DNA of 55,479 bases from Streptomyces sp. NRRL F-4489 (lineage in GTDB: Bacteria; Actinomycetota; Actinomycetes; Streptomycetales; Streptomycetaceae): positions 1 through 55,479 of the forward strand of contig NZ_LLZI01000230.1 of NCBI RefSeq assembly GCF_001509485.1. The letters are read 5' to 3'. Made by a program: the position numbers and the translations under genes. Each line of letters starts with the position of its first letter. The first letter of the stretch is position 1. This document shows positions 1-7,405 of this stretch, piece by piece. The notes below the pieces were generated by a model. That model did no database searches, had not been told where the DNA came from, and worked only from the letters and a program-made list of their open reading frames with translations.

Positions 1-547
1 CTTCGGCATCGGCGAGGTCGGCGGGGGCGGCAGGTTCGGCCGGGTCGGCCGGGGCGCCGATGACGGTGGCGGGCAGGCCGAGGGCGGTGAGCAGGCCGGG
101 CCGGGGGTCGTCGGTGCGCGGGTCGACGACGAGGACGCCGTCCACCCGGCGCTCGGCCCACCAGCGGCGGTGGAGGGCGCACTCGGCGGCGAGGTCCTCC
201 ACGACCTGGAGCAGCAGGGCGGTGCCGCGGGCGGAGAGCACTTCCTGGATGCCGGAGACGAGTTGCAGGAAGAACGATTCGACGCCGAGGGTGCGGGCGG
301 GGCGGGCCAGGACCAGGCCGAGGCAGCCGGCGCGTTCGCCGGAGAGGGCGCGGGCGGCGCTGTTGGCCTGCCAGCCCAGTTCGTCGGCGACCCGGCGGAT
401 CCGGGCGCGGGTGCCGGCCGAGACGCCGGGGCGGTCGTTGAGGGCGAAGGAGACCGCGCTCTCGGAGACCCCGGCCCGGCGGGCGATGTCCTTGATCGTC
501 GGGCGGCGCGCCGGCCTGCGGCGGGCGGCCTCACCGGGCGCTGTCAT
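1..547 (-). CDS. LacI-family transcriptional regulator (partial, C-terminus beyond left edge)
   Basis: The first 182 codons of a LacI/GalR regulator are visible, reading leftwards from an ATG at 547. The N-terminus has a classic LacI helix-turn-helix (TIKDIARRAGVSESAVSFAL, about residues 17-36) and a hinge region (WQANSAARALSG). The start of the periplasmic-binding-protein-like sensor domain (GCLGLVLARP, then ERRVDGVLVVDPR) follows. Members of this family repress sugar operons and release DNA on binding a sugar. It is divergent from the sugar-transporter/glycosidase operon starting at 893, and a 14-bp palindrome lies in that operon's promoter. It is therefore inferred to be the local repressor, probably responding to a mannosyl oligosaccharide; the ligand cannot be read from the sequence. 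Confidence 0.9.
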   Translation of the reverse strand, partial: MTAPGEAARRRPARRPTIKDIARRAGVSESAVSFALNDRPGVSAGTRARIRRVADELGWQANSAARALSGERAGCLGLVLARPARTLGVESFFLQLVSGIQEVLSARGTALLLQVVEDLAAECALHRRWWAERRVDGVLVVDPRTDDPRPGLLTALGLPATVIGAPADPAEPAAPADLADAE

Positions 548-668
548 CGCGGGCTCCTCCCCGGCCGGACGGCGTGGGTGCCGACAGTGTGGGCAGCGCG
601 GCCGGGCCTGTCAAACCCCGTCGGGCGCCCGTGCCGTGCGTGCGGAAAATCCTTGCGGATACGGGGTG

Positions 669-697
669 TTGACACCCGCTAAAGCGCATTAGTAGCG
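669..697 (+). promoter_or_regulatory. Promoter of the N-glycan operon with embedded LacI operator
   Basis: A perfect -35 (TTGACA, 669-674) is followed by a weaker -10 candidate (TAGTAG, 690-695, or GTAGCG, 692-697). Between them, at 679-692, sits CTAAAGCGCATTAG, a palindrome with 12 of 14 symmetric positions and the central CG typical of LacI-family operators. Binding there would block RNA polymerase. It is the only such site I saw in the 548-892 gap, which otherwise holds the leader repeats listed next. Confidence 0.65.
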
Positions 698-790
698 TCG
701 TGCCGCGGCGCGGTCCGGCAGCCCGGTAAGGGGTGTGAGCGCGCCGGATCGCCGCACCGTGACGACCCCGTTGATTCCGCCCGCATTCCC

Positions 791-880
791 CGGTCCGAGC
801 ACGTCCGCGTACGTCCGAGTACGCCCTCAGATTCACGGTCCACAAACCTTCCGGTCCGAGTACGTCCGAGCACGTCAGCC
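791..880 (+). repeat. 10-bp direct repeats in the leader of the sugar-transporter operon
   Basis: Tandem units of about 10 bp with the consensus ACGTCCGAGT occur in two blocks, 791-825 and 851-876, separated by about 25 bp. They lie between the promoter and the ribosome binding site (AAGGAG, 881-886). The spacing matches one helical turn, so they could be a second protein-binding array or an RNA repeat. Function is unknown. Confidence 0.5.
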
Positions 881-892
881 AAGGAGCCGGCC

Positions 893-2185
893 ATGCGTCG
901 TACCGTCCGTCGGGCACCCGCCGCCATAGCATTGCTGACCGGCTGGGCGCTGCTGCTGTCCGGCTGCGGTGCGCCGGGCGGCGGGGATTCCGGGAATGTG
1001 TCGGGGAAGGTGGCCGGCAAGGTCACGTTCCAGACCTGGAATCTCAAGGCGCGTTTCCAGAAGTATTTCACCGGTCTGATCACGGAGTTCGAGAAGACCT
1101 ATCCGGGCACGGAAGTGGTGTGGGTCGATCAGCCGGCGGAGGGGTACGCGCAGAAGCTGAGCGCGGACGCCGCCGCCGGGACGCTGCCCGATGTGGTCAA
1201 TGTGTCGCCGGATCTCGCCTATCCGCTGGCGAAGGCCGGGCTGGCGCTGGACCTGGAGAAAGCGGCCGGGAAATACCGCGGGGAATACCTGGACGGGGCG
1301 TGGCGGAGCCAGCAGATGCCGGGACTGCCCGGGGTCTACGGCTTCCCGTGGTATCTGAACACCGGCCCGATGTTCTACAACAAGGAGCTGTTCCGGAAGG
1401 CCGGTCTCGATCCGGCGAAACCGCCGGCCACCTACGACCAGTTGTTCGCCGACGCGCTGGCCATGGCGCGGAACAGCCGCCGGCGGATCGCGATGCTGGC
1501 CGGCGCCCCGGCGGTCGAGGACTTCGGACGCTACGGCGTCCCGCTGATGGACGCGGCCGGTACGCGTTTCACGTTCAACGGGCCCAAGGGCGTGGAGCTG
1601 GTGACGCGTTACCGCGAGCTGTACGCGGCCGGGGCGCTGGATTCCCAGGCGCTGACCGCGGTGGCCGAGTCGGCGGGGCGGAAGTTCGCGCAGCAGTCGG
1701 TGGCGATGAATCCGGGCAGCGCGCTGGACCTGGAGAATTTCCGGCGGGACGCGCCGGAGCTGTACCGGAACATCGGTATCACCGACGCGGTCAGCAACAC
1801 CGGTAAGGCCAATATGTATGTGCAGGGCCTGATGGTGAACGCGCGGAGCGGGGTGAAACCGGCCGCGGTGGCGTTCGCGCACTTCGTCACCGATCGGAAG
1901 CACCAGATGGCGTTCGCCCGGCAGGTGACGGTCTTCCCCAGTGCGCGGGGCGCGCTGGACGATCCGTACTTCACCAAGGAGGACGGGACGGATGCCACGC
2001 GGGTGCGGGTGGCGGCGGCGAAATCGCTGAAGACGGCGGTGAATTACACACCGGTGGTGTTCAGCGACCAGATGAAGACGGCGCTGCGCAATGCGGTGGC
2101 GCGGGCGTTGCAGGGAAAGCAGTCGCCGAAGGAGGCGCTGGATTCCGCGGTGGCGGAGTGCGACCGCCTGCTGAGGAACGGCTGA
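893..2185 (+). CDS. Carbohydrate ABC transporter, lipoprotein substrate-binding protein
   Basis: A 430-residue family-1 extracellular solute-binding protein. It has a lipoprotein signal (MRRTVRRAP, a hydrophobic core, then lipobox LLSGC, with the lipidated Cys about residue 25). The mature protein shows typical family features such as TFQTWNLKARF, ADAAAGTLPDVVNV and PWYLNTGPMFYNKELF. It should capture an oligosaccharide outside the cell and deliver it to the two permeases that follow. The ATG at 893 is preceded by AAGGAG with good spacing. From the operon's GH5, GH85 and GH38 enzymes the substrate is inferred to be an N-glycan-derived mannosyl oligosaccharide. No ATPase gene is present; streptomycetes commonly use a shared MsiK-type ATPase. 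Confidence 0.93.
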   Translation: MRRTVRRAPAAIALLTGWALLLSGCGAPGGGDSGNVSGKVAGKVTFQTWNLKARFQKYFTGLITEFEKTYPGTEVVWVDQPAEGYAQKLSADAAAGTLPDVVNVSPDLAYPLAKAGLALDLEKAAGKYRGEYLDGAWRSQQMPGLPGVYGFPWYLNTGPMFYNKELFRKAGLDPAKPPATYDQLFADALAMARNSRRRIAMLAGAPAVEDFGRYGVPLMDAAGTRFTFNGPKGVELVTRYRELYAAGALDSQALTAVAESAGRKFAQQSVAMNPGSALDLENFRRDAPELYRNIGITDAVSNTGKANMYVQGLMVNARSGVKPAAVAFAHFVTDRKHQMAFARQVTVFPSARGALDDPYFTKEDGTDATRVRVAAAKSLKTAVNYTPVVFSDQMKTALRNAVARALQGKQSPKEALDSAVAECDRLLRNG

Positions 2186-2189
2186 GCCG

Positions 2190-3095
2190 GTGCGTACGGA
2201 GGCGGAGCGGCGGCCGGCCCGGGGAATCCGTACGCGGCTGCCGGTGAGCCCCTGGCTTTTCCTGGCGCCGGGGCTGCTGATCACCGGCGGATTCACCCTC
2301 TATCCGTTCCTGAGCACGGTGGCGCGGTCGTTCACCGATGCCCGGACGCTGACCGCGGGGCGTTTCACCGGCGGCGCCAATTACCGGGAGCTGGTGCACG
2401 ATCCGGTGTTCTGGACGGCGCTGCGCAACAGCTTGCTGTACGTGGCGGGGGTGGTGCCGCCGCTGGTGGTGCTGCCGCTGCTGCTGGCGCTCCTCGTCCA
2501 GCGGCAGGTGCCCGGGATCGCGTTCTTCCGGGCCGCGTTCTACACCCCGGTGGTCGCCTCGGTCGTGGTGACCGGGCTGATCTGGGTGTGGCTGCTGGAC
2601 GACCGGGGGCTGGTCAACGCGGTGCTGTCGGCGCTGGGCTCGGGCCGGGCCGGGTTCCTCAGCGATCCGTGGCTGCTGCTGGGCAGCGCGATGGCGGTGA
2701 CGGTGTGGAAGGGCCTCGGCTACTACATGATCGTTTATCTGGCGGCGCTGGCGCGGGTGCCGCGGGAGCTGCACGAGGCGTGCGCGGTGGACGGGGCCGG
2801 TGCGGTGCGGCGGTTCCTGACCGTGACGGTGCCGGCGGTGCGCCCGACGATGGTGCTGGTCGCCGCGCTGGCGGCGGTCAACGCCTGCCGGGTGTTCTCC
2901 GAGGTGTATCTGCTGGCCGGGCCGGGCGGCGGGCCCGGCGGGGAGGACACCACGCTGGTGATGCTGGTCCAGCAGGCCGGGACGGGGCTGAGCGGCCGGA
3001 CGGGTTACGCCTCGGCGCTGTCGGTGGTGGTGTTCGTGCTGACGCTGGGGCTGATGCTGCTGGTGCTGCGCGCCGACCGGACGGCGGACCGGTGA
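2190..3095 (+). CDS. Carbohydrate ABC transporter permease (MalF/UgpA type)
   Basis: A 301-residue inner-membrane permease with about six hydrophobic segments. The first is near residues 20-40 (PWLFLAPGLLITGGFTLYPF). The cytoplasmic EAA loop that contacts the ATPase is visible as ELHEACAVDGAGAVRRF. It starts with GTG four bases after the binding-protein stop and ends by a GTGA overlap with the second permease, so the three transport genes should be translationally coupled. Confidence 0.93.
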   Translation: MRTEAERRPARGIRTRLPVSPWLFLAPGLLITGGFTLYPFLSTVARSFTDARTLTAGRFTGGANYRELVHDPVFWTALRNSLLYVAGVVPPLVVLPLLLALLVQRQVPGIAFFRAAFYTPVVASVVVTGLIWVWLLDDRGLVNAVLSALGSGRAGFLSDPWLLLGSAMAVTVWKGLGYYMIVYLAALARVPRELHEACAVDGAGAVRRFLTVTVPAVRPTMVLVAALAAVNACRVFSEVYLLAGPGGGPGGEDTTLVMLVQQAGTGLSGRTGYASALSVVVFVLTLGLMLLVLRADRTADR

Positions 3096-3946
3096 GCGGG
3101 CCGCGGGTGCCTGGCCGGGCGGGGCGCCGGTGGTGGCCGCTGGTGGTCCGCTACGTCCTGCTGCTCGGGGTGCTGGCGCTGACCATCGGGCCGTTCCTGT
3201 GGCAGCTGTCGACGTCCCTGAAGGGGCCGGGCGAGGACATCTACCGCTTCCCGCCGAGCCTGCTGCCGCAGCGGCCGACGCTCGCCAACTACGGCGCGGT
3301 CGCCGAGGTGGTGCCGGTCTGGGACTTCGCGCTGAACTCCCTGCGGGTCGCCGCGGCGAGTGTGCTGACCAACTGCGCGGGCGCGGCGCTGGCCGGCTAC
3401 GCGCTGGCCCGGCTGCGGTTCCGGGGCCGCCGGGTCGCGCTGCTGGTGTTCCTGGCGGCGCTGCTGGTGCCGGCCGAGAGCATCCTGGTCGCCCAGTTCC
3501 TGACGATGCGTCAGTTCCAGTTGAACGACACGCTGCTGGGCGTCGTCCTGCCCGGCAGTATCGGCGCGCTGAACGTCCTGCTGATGCGGAACGCCTTCGC
3601 CGCGCTGCCGCCCGAGGTCGAGGAGGCGGCGTTCGTGGACGGCGCCAACGCCTGGCAGCGGTTCACCCGGATCGCGCTGCCGTCGGCCCGGGGGACGCTG
3701 GCGGTGGTCGCGGTCTTCGCGTTCATGGGCGCCTGGGACGACTTCCTGTGGCCGCTGATCGTGCTGAGCGACCAGTCGAAGTTCACCCTGACCGTCGGGC
3801 TGAACTACCTGCACGGCACGTTCGCCGACAACCAGCGGCTGGTGGCGGCCGGGTCGGTGATCGCCGTGCTGCCGCTGATCGTGCTGTTCGCCTGCCTCCA
3901 GCGCTCCTTCTTCCGCGGCGCCGGCGAGGGCGCCGTGAAGGGCTGA
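3092..3946 (+). CDS. Carbohydrate ABC transporter permease (MalG/UgpE type)
   Basis: A 284-residue permease, partner of the preceding one. The GTG start at 3092 overlaps the upstream TGA; longer frames upstream are shadows of the first permease. Family marks are a first membrane segment (YVLLLGVLALTIGPFLWQLS), a periplasmic loop with the fragment PQRPTLANY, and the EAA loop EVEEAAFVDGANAWQRF near residues 180-200. The two permeases would form the heterodimeric channel of a CUT1-type importer. Confidence 0.93.
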   Translation: MSGPRVPGRAGRRWWPLVVRYVLLLGVLALTIGPFLWQLSTSLKGPGEDIYRFPPSLLPQRPTLANYGAVAEVVPVWDFALNSLRVAAASVLTNCAGAALAGYALARLRFRGRRVALLVFLAALLVPAESILVAQFLTMRQFQLNDTLLGVVLPGSIGALNVLLMRNAFAALPPEVEEAAFVDGANAWQRFTRIALPSARGTLAVVAVFAFMGAWDDFLWPLIVLSDQSKFTLTVGLNYLHGTFADNQRLVAAGSVIAVLPLIVLFACLQRSFFRGAGEGAVKG

Positions 3947-3974
3947 GGCCGCACCCCACCGGAGGGACCCCACC

Positions 3975-5246
3975 GTGCCCGTACCGAACGAGGACCGCCG
4001 GATCCGCTTCGGCGTCAACTACACGCCCAGCCAGGGGTGGTTCCATCACTGGCTGGATTTCGACCTGGACGCGGTGTGCGCGGACCTGGACGCGATCGCG
4101 GGGCTGGGCCTGGACCACGTACGGGTCTTCCCGCTGTGGCCGCTGTTCCAGCCCAACCGCACCCTGATCCGGCCGCGCGCCGTCGAGCAGCTGGTGCGCC
4201 TCGCGGACGCGGCGGCCGAGCGCGGGCTGGACGTGGCGGTGGACGGCCTCCAGGGCCATCTGTCGAGCTTCGACTTCCTGCCGGCCTGGACCCGGACCTG
4301 GCACCGGCGGAACCTCTTCACCGACCCGGAGGTGCTTTCCGGCCAGGAGGAGTACCTGCGGACGCTGGCCGCGGCGCTGGCCGACCGGCCGGCCTTCCTG
4401 GGGATGACGCTGGGCAACGAGATCAACCAGTTCGCGGACGGCCCGCACCCCGATCCGGACCGGATCACCGGCGCGCAGGCGGCGGCCTGGCTGGAGCGGA
4501 TGCTGGCCGCCTGCGAGCGGGGCGCGCCCGGCCGGCCGCATCTGCACGCCGCGTACGACGCCGCGTGGTACCGCGACGGCCATCCGTTCACCCCGGCGCA
4601 CGCCGCGCGGCTGGGCGCGATGACGGCGGTGCACTCCTGGGTGTTCAACGGGACCGCGCAGCGGTACGGCCCGGCCGGGGCCGCCACCGAGCAGCACGCC
4701 GCCTACCTCATCGAGCTGTCCAAGGCGTGGGCGGTGGACCCGCGGCGGCCGGTGTGGCTCCAGGAGGTGGGCGCGCCCGCCCCGCACATCCCCGGGGAGC
4801 GGGCGGCGGCGTTCACCGCGGCGACCGTCACCCACGCGCTGGACTGCCCGGACGTGTGGGGCGTCACGTGGTGGTGCTCGCACGACGTCCCCCGGTCGCT
4901 CGCCGACTTCCCGGAGCTGGAGTACGGGCTCGGGCTGCTGGCCGAGGACGGGTCGGTCAAGCCGGTCGGGCGGGCGTTCGCGGCGCTGGCGGCGCGGTGG
5001 CGGGGCCGTCCGCACCGGCCGCCGGCCCGGACCACCGCGGTGGTGGTGGACGCCGGGGACGTCGAGGGGGCGCCGCGCCGCTCGGTGTGCGCGCCCGGCG
5101 GGCCGGTCTTCGACGCCTGGGCGGCGCTCGCCGCGCGGGGCGCCCGGCCCGCCCTCGTCCTCGCCCAACTCTCCGAGGACGCACATCACTTGGCGTCCCG
5201 GGGGATCACCGAGGTGTGCCGTCCCGAGGAGGTGGGGCGGCGGTGA
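3975..5246 (+). CDS. GH5-type beta-mannosidase (GH5_18-like)
   Basis: A 423-residue clan-A glycoside hydrolase. The acid/base is predicted as Glu149 in LGNEINQF and the nucleophile as Glu264 in WLQEVGAP, spaced as in GH5 TIM barrels. The N-terminus (RFGVNYTPSQGWFHHWLDFD) lacks a signal peptide, so it acts in the cytoplasm. GH5_18 enzymes of bifidobacteria cleave the Man-beta-1,4-GlcNAc core of N-glycans. The position beside GH85 and GH38 genes makes that the best guess, although the subfamily assignment rests on context and recalled similarity. A ribosome binding site (GGAGG) lies upstream of the ATG at 3975. The stop overlaps the next gene by GTGA. Confidence 0.75.
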   Translation: MPVPNEDRRIRFGVNYTPSQGWFHHWLDFDLDAVCADLDAIAGLGLDHVRVFPLWPLFQPNRTLIRPRAVEQLVRLADAAAERGLDVAVDGLQGHLSSFDFLPAWTRTWHRRNLFTDPEVLSGQEEYLRTLAAALADRPAFLGMTLGNEINQFADGPHPDPDRITGAQAAAWLERMLAACERGAPGRPHLHAAYDAAWYRDGHPFTPAHAARLGAMTAVHSWVFNGTAQRYGPAGAATEQHAAYLIELSKAWAVDPRRPVWLQEVGAPAPHIPGERAAAFTAATVTHALDCPDVWGVTWWCSHDVPRSLADFPELEYGLGLLAEDGSVKPVGRAFAALAARWRGRPHRPPARTTAVVVDAGDVEGAPRRSVCAPGGPVFDAWAALAARGARPALVLAQLSEDAHHLASRGITEVCRPEEVGRR

Positions 5247-7339
5247 GCCGGCCGGCCCGCCGCCGGGTGCTGGCCGCCGGGGCGGGGGCGGCGGCCGCCC
5301 TGCTCGGCGTCCCGGCGGCCTCCGCCGCGCCCCGCCCCGGCGCGGACCCGGCGGATCCGGCGGCCCCGCTCCAGCCGTACGCCGCGTACTGGTTCCCCGA
5401 CACGCTGCCGGCGGGAACGCCCCCGGACGGGGTGGTCTGGCGCAGTCTGGCGGCATGGACGCCGGAGACCGACCGCGATCTGCCGTTCAACACCGCGACG
5501 GTGCCGCTCGCCGCGCGGTTCACGCCGGTGCCCGCGAACCGCTCGGCCCGCGCCGGGCAGGCCCGGATCAGCGCGCTGGTCTCCTTCGGGCCGACCGCGG
5601 GCCTGCCGTCCCAGGGGGAGGCCACCGCCGACCGCTACGCGCCGACCCACTGGGCGTATCTGGACGAGCTGGTGTTCTGGGGCGGTTCGTCCGCCGAGGG
5701 GCTGATCCTGGCGCCCGCCGCCCCGGTGGTGGACGCCGCGCACCGCAACGGCGTCCCGGTGCTGGGCACGGTCTTCCTGCCCCCGGCGGCGTACGGCGGG
5801 CAGCTGCGCTGGACCCGCGACCTGGTGCGCGAGGACGGCGCCGGGCGCTTCCCGCTGGCCGCGAAGCTGGTGGCGGTGGCCCGGGCGTACGGCTTCGACG
5901 GCTGGTTCGTCAACGCCGAGACGGACGGCGGCGATCCGGCGCTGGCCGCCCGGATGCGCGGTTTCCTGCGGGCGCTGCGGTCCGGCGCCCGGCGGCACGG
6001 GCTGCGGGTCACGTGGTACGACGCGATGGACCGGGACGGCCGGGTGGCCTGGCAGGGCGCGCTGAACGACCGGAACGAGGAGTTCTTCCAGGACGCCGCG
6101 GGGCCGGTCGCCGACACCGTCTTCCTGGACTTCCGGTGGACCGCCCGGACGCTCGCCGACTCCGGGCGGCGGGCCGCGCGCCTGGGCCGGGACCGCTACG
6201 CGCTGTGGGCCGGGGTCGATGTCGAGGCGGCGGGCCGGGACACCGCGGTGGACTGGGACGCGATCGCGCCGCCCGGCCGCGACCATGTGGTGTCGTACGG
6301 CTTCTACCGGCCGGAGTGGACGCTGCACCACCTGCCCGCCGGGCGGACGCCCGGGCAGTTCCACGCCGAGGACGACCGCTTCTGGACGGGCGGGGCGGAA
6401 GCCGGCCCGGACCGGGCGGCGGACCCGGTCCGGGCGGCCGCGGGCGGTGGCGGCTGGCGGCCCCCCGCCGCGCTCGTCGCCGACCGCTCCACGGTCACCG
6501 CGCTGCCGTTCGCCACCGCCTTCAACACCGGGCACGGACTGCGCTGGTACGAGCGCGGCGCGGTCACCTCCGGCACGCCGTGGTACCACCTGGGCCTCCA
6601 GGACCGGCTGCCGCCGCGCCGCTGGCCGGTCCGCACCCGCTCGCCGCGCCCGGACATCGCGCTGGACTTCGCCGACGCCTGGTACGGCGGCAGTTCGCTG
6701 CTGGTCCGCGGCCCGCTGCCGTTCCCCGCCGTGCTCGACCTGTTTCCGGTCCGGCTGCCGTGCCCGCCCGGCACCGTTCTGGAGCTGGTGCACCGCGCCG
6801 ACCCGGGGTCCGGGCCGGTGGCGGTGGAGGCCGCGGTGGCCCTGCGGGACGCCCCGGCGCCCGGCGCGCCGGTGCCGTACGCGTACCTCCCGGCCGGGAC
6901 GGTGCGGGCCGGCGGCTGGCGGACCGTCTCGCTGCGGCTGGACGGGCTCGGCCCGGGAACGGTACGGGCGCTGGGTGTGCGGCTGACCGGGCGGGGCGGG
7001 CGGCCGGTGGCCTGGCGGCTGGGCGCGCTGGCGGTGCGCGGCGCCACCGGGACACCGGCCGCGCCCACCGGGCTGGCGGTCACCGGCGCCGCCACCGGCG
7101 GCGGGGCCACCGCGCTGCGGCTGGTGTGGCGGCCGGCGCCCGGCCCGGTCCGCCACTACGCGCTGCACCGCCGGCTGCCCGGTGGCGCCCGGCACTTCCT
7201 CGGCGGCACCTGCGGTACCGCGTTCTTCGCCGCGGGCCTGCGCCGGGCCGGCCGGGAGGCGGCCGCGGTACTGGAGGTGCGGGCCGTGGACGAACTGTTC
7301 GCCGCCTCCGCCCCGGCCACTGTCCGGCGCCCCTGGTGA
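5243..7339 (+). CDS. GH85 endo-beta-N-acetylglucosaminidase, secreted
   Basis: A 698-residue endoglycosidase that splits the chitobiose core of N-glycans. The GTG start at 5243 overlaps the stop of the GH5 gene. The N-terminus is a signal peptide with an arginine cluster (RPARRRVLAAGAGAAAALLG, then PAASA), possibly Tat-dependent. The catalytic Asn/Glu pair of family 85 is visible as Asn224 and Glu226 in FDGWFVNAETDGG. Further family marks are TWYDAMDRDGR and VSYGFYRPEWT. The C-terminal 250 residues look like beta-sandwich and fibronectin-III-like modules (GLAVTG, then ALRLVWRPAPGPVRHYALHR). Exported ENGase would release oligomannose with one GlcNAc for import. Confidence 0.92.
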   Translation: MSRPARRRVLAAGAGAAAALLGVPAASAAPRPGADPADPAAPLQPYAAYWFPDTLPAGTPPDGVVWRSLAAWTPETDRDLPFNTATVPLAARFTPVPANRSARAGQARISALVSFGPTAGLPSQGEATADRYAPTHWAYLDELVFWGGSSAEGLILAPAAPVVDAAHRNGVPVLGTVFLPPAAYGGQLRWTRDLVREDGAGRFPLAAKLVAVARAYGFDGWFVNAETDGGDPALAARMRGFLRALRSGARRHGLRVTWYDAMDRDGRVAWQGALNDRNEEFFQDAAGPVADTVFLDFRWTARTLADSGRRAARLGRDRYALWAGVDVEAAGRDTAVDWDAIAPPGRDHVVSYGFYRPEWTLHHLPAGRTPGQFHAEDDRFWTGGAEAGPDRAADPVRAAAGGGGWRPPAALVADRSTVTALPFATAFNTGHGLRWYERGAVTSGTPWYHLGLQDRLPPRRWPVRTRSPRPDIALDFADAWYGGSSLLVRGPLPFPAVLDLFPVRLPCPPGTVLELVHRADPGSGPVAVEAAVALRDAPAPGAPVPYAYLPAGTVRAGGWRTVSLRLDGLGPGTVRALGVRLTGRGGRPVAWRLGALAVRGATGTPAAPTGLAVTGAATGGGATALRLVWRPAPGPVRHYALHRRLPGGARHFLGGTCGTAFFAAGLRRAGREAAAVLEVRAVDELFAASAPATVRRPW

Positions 7340-7405
7340 CCGCGGCCCCGGCCCGTAGGACCGCACCCCTCCCCCACCTTCCCCCGACTTCTGGAGCCGT
7401 CCGCC

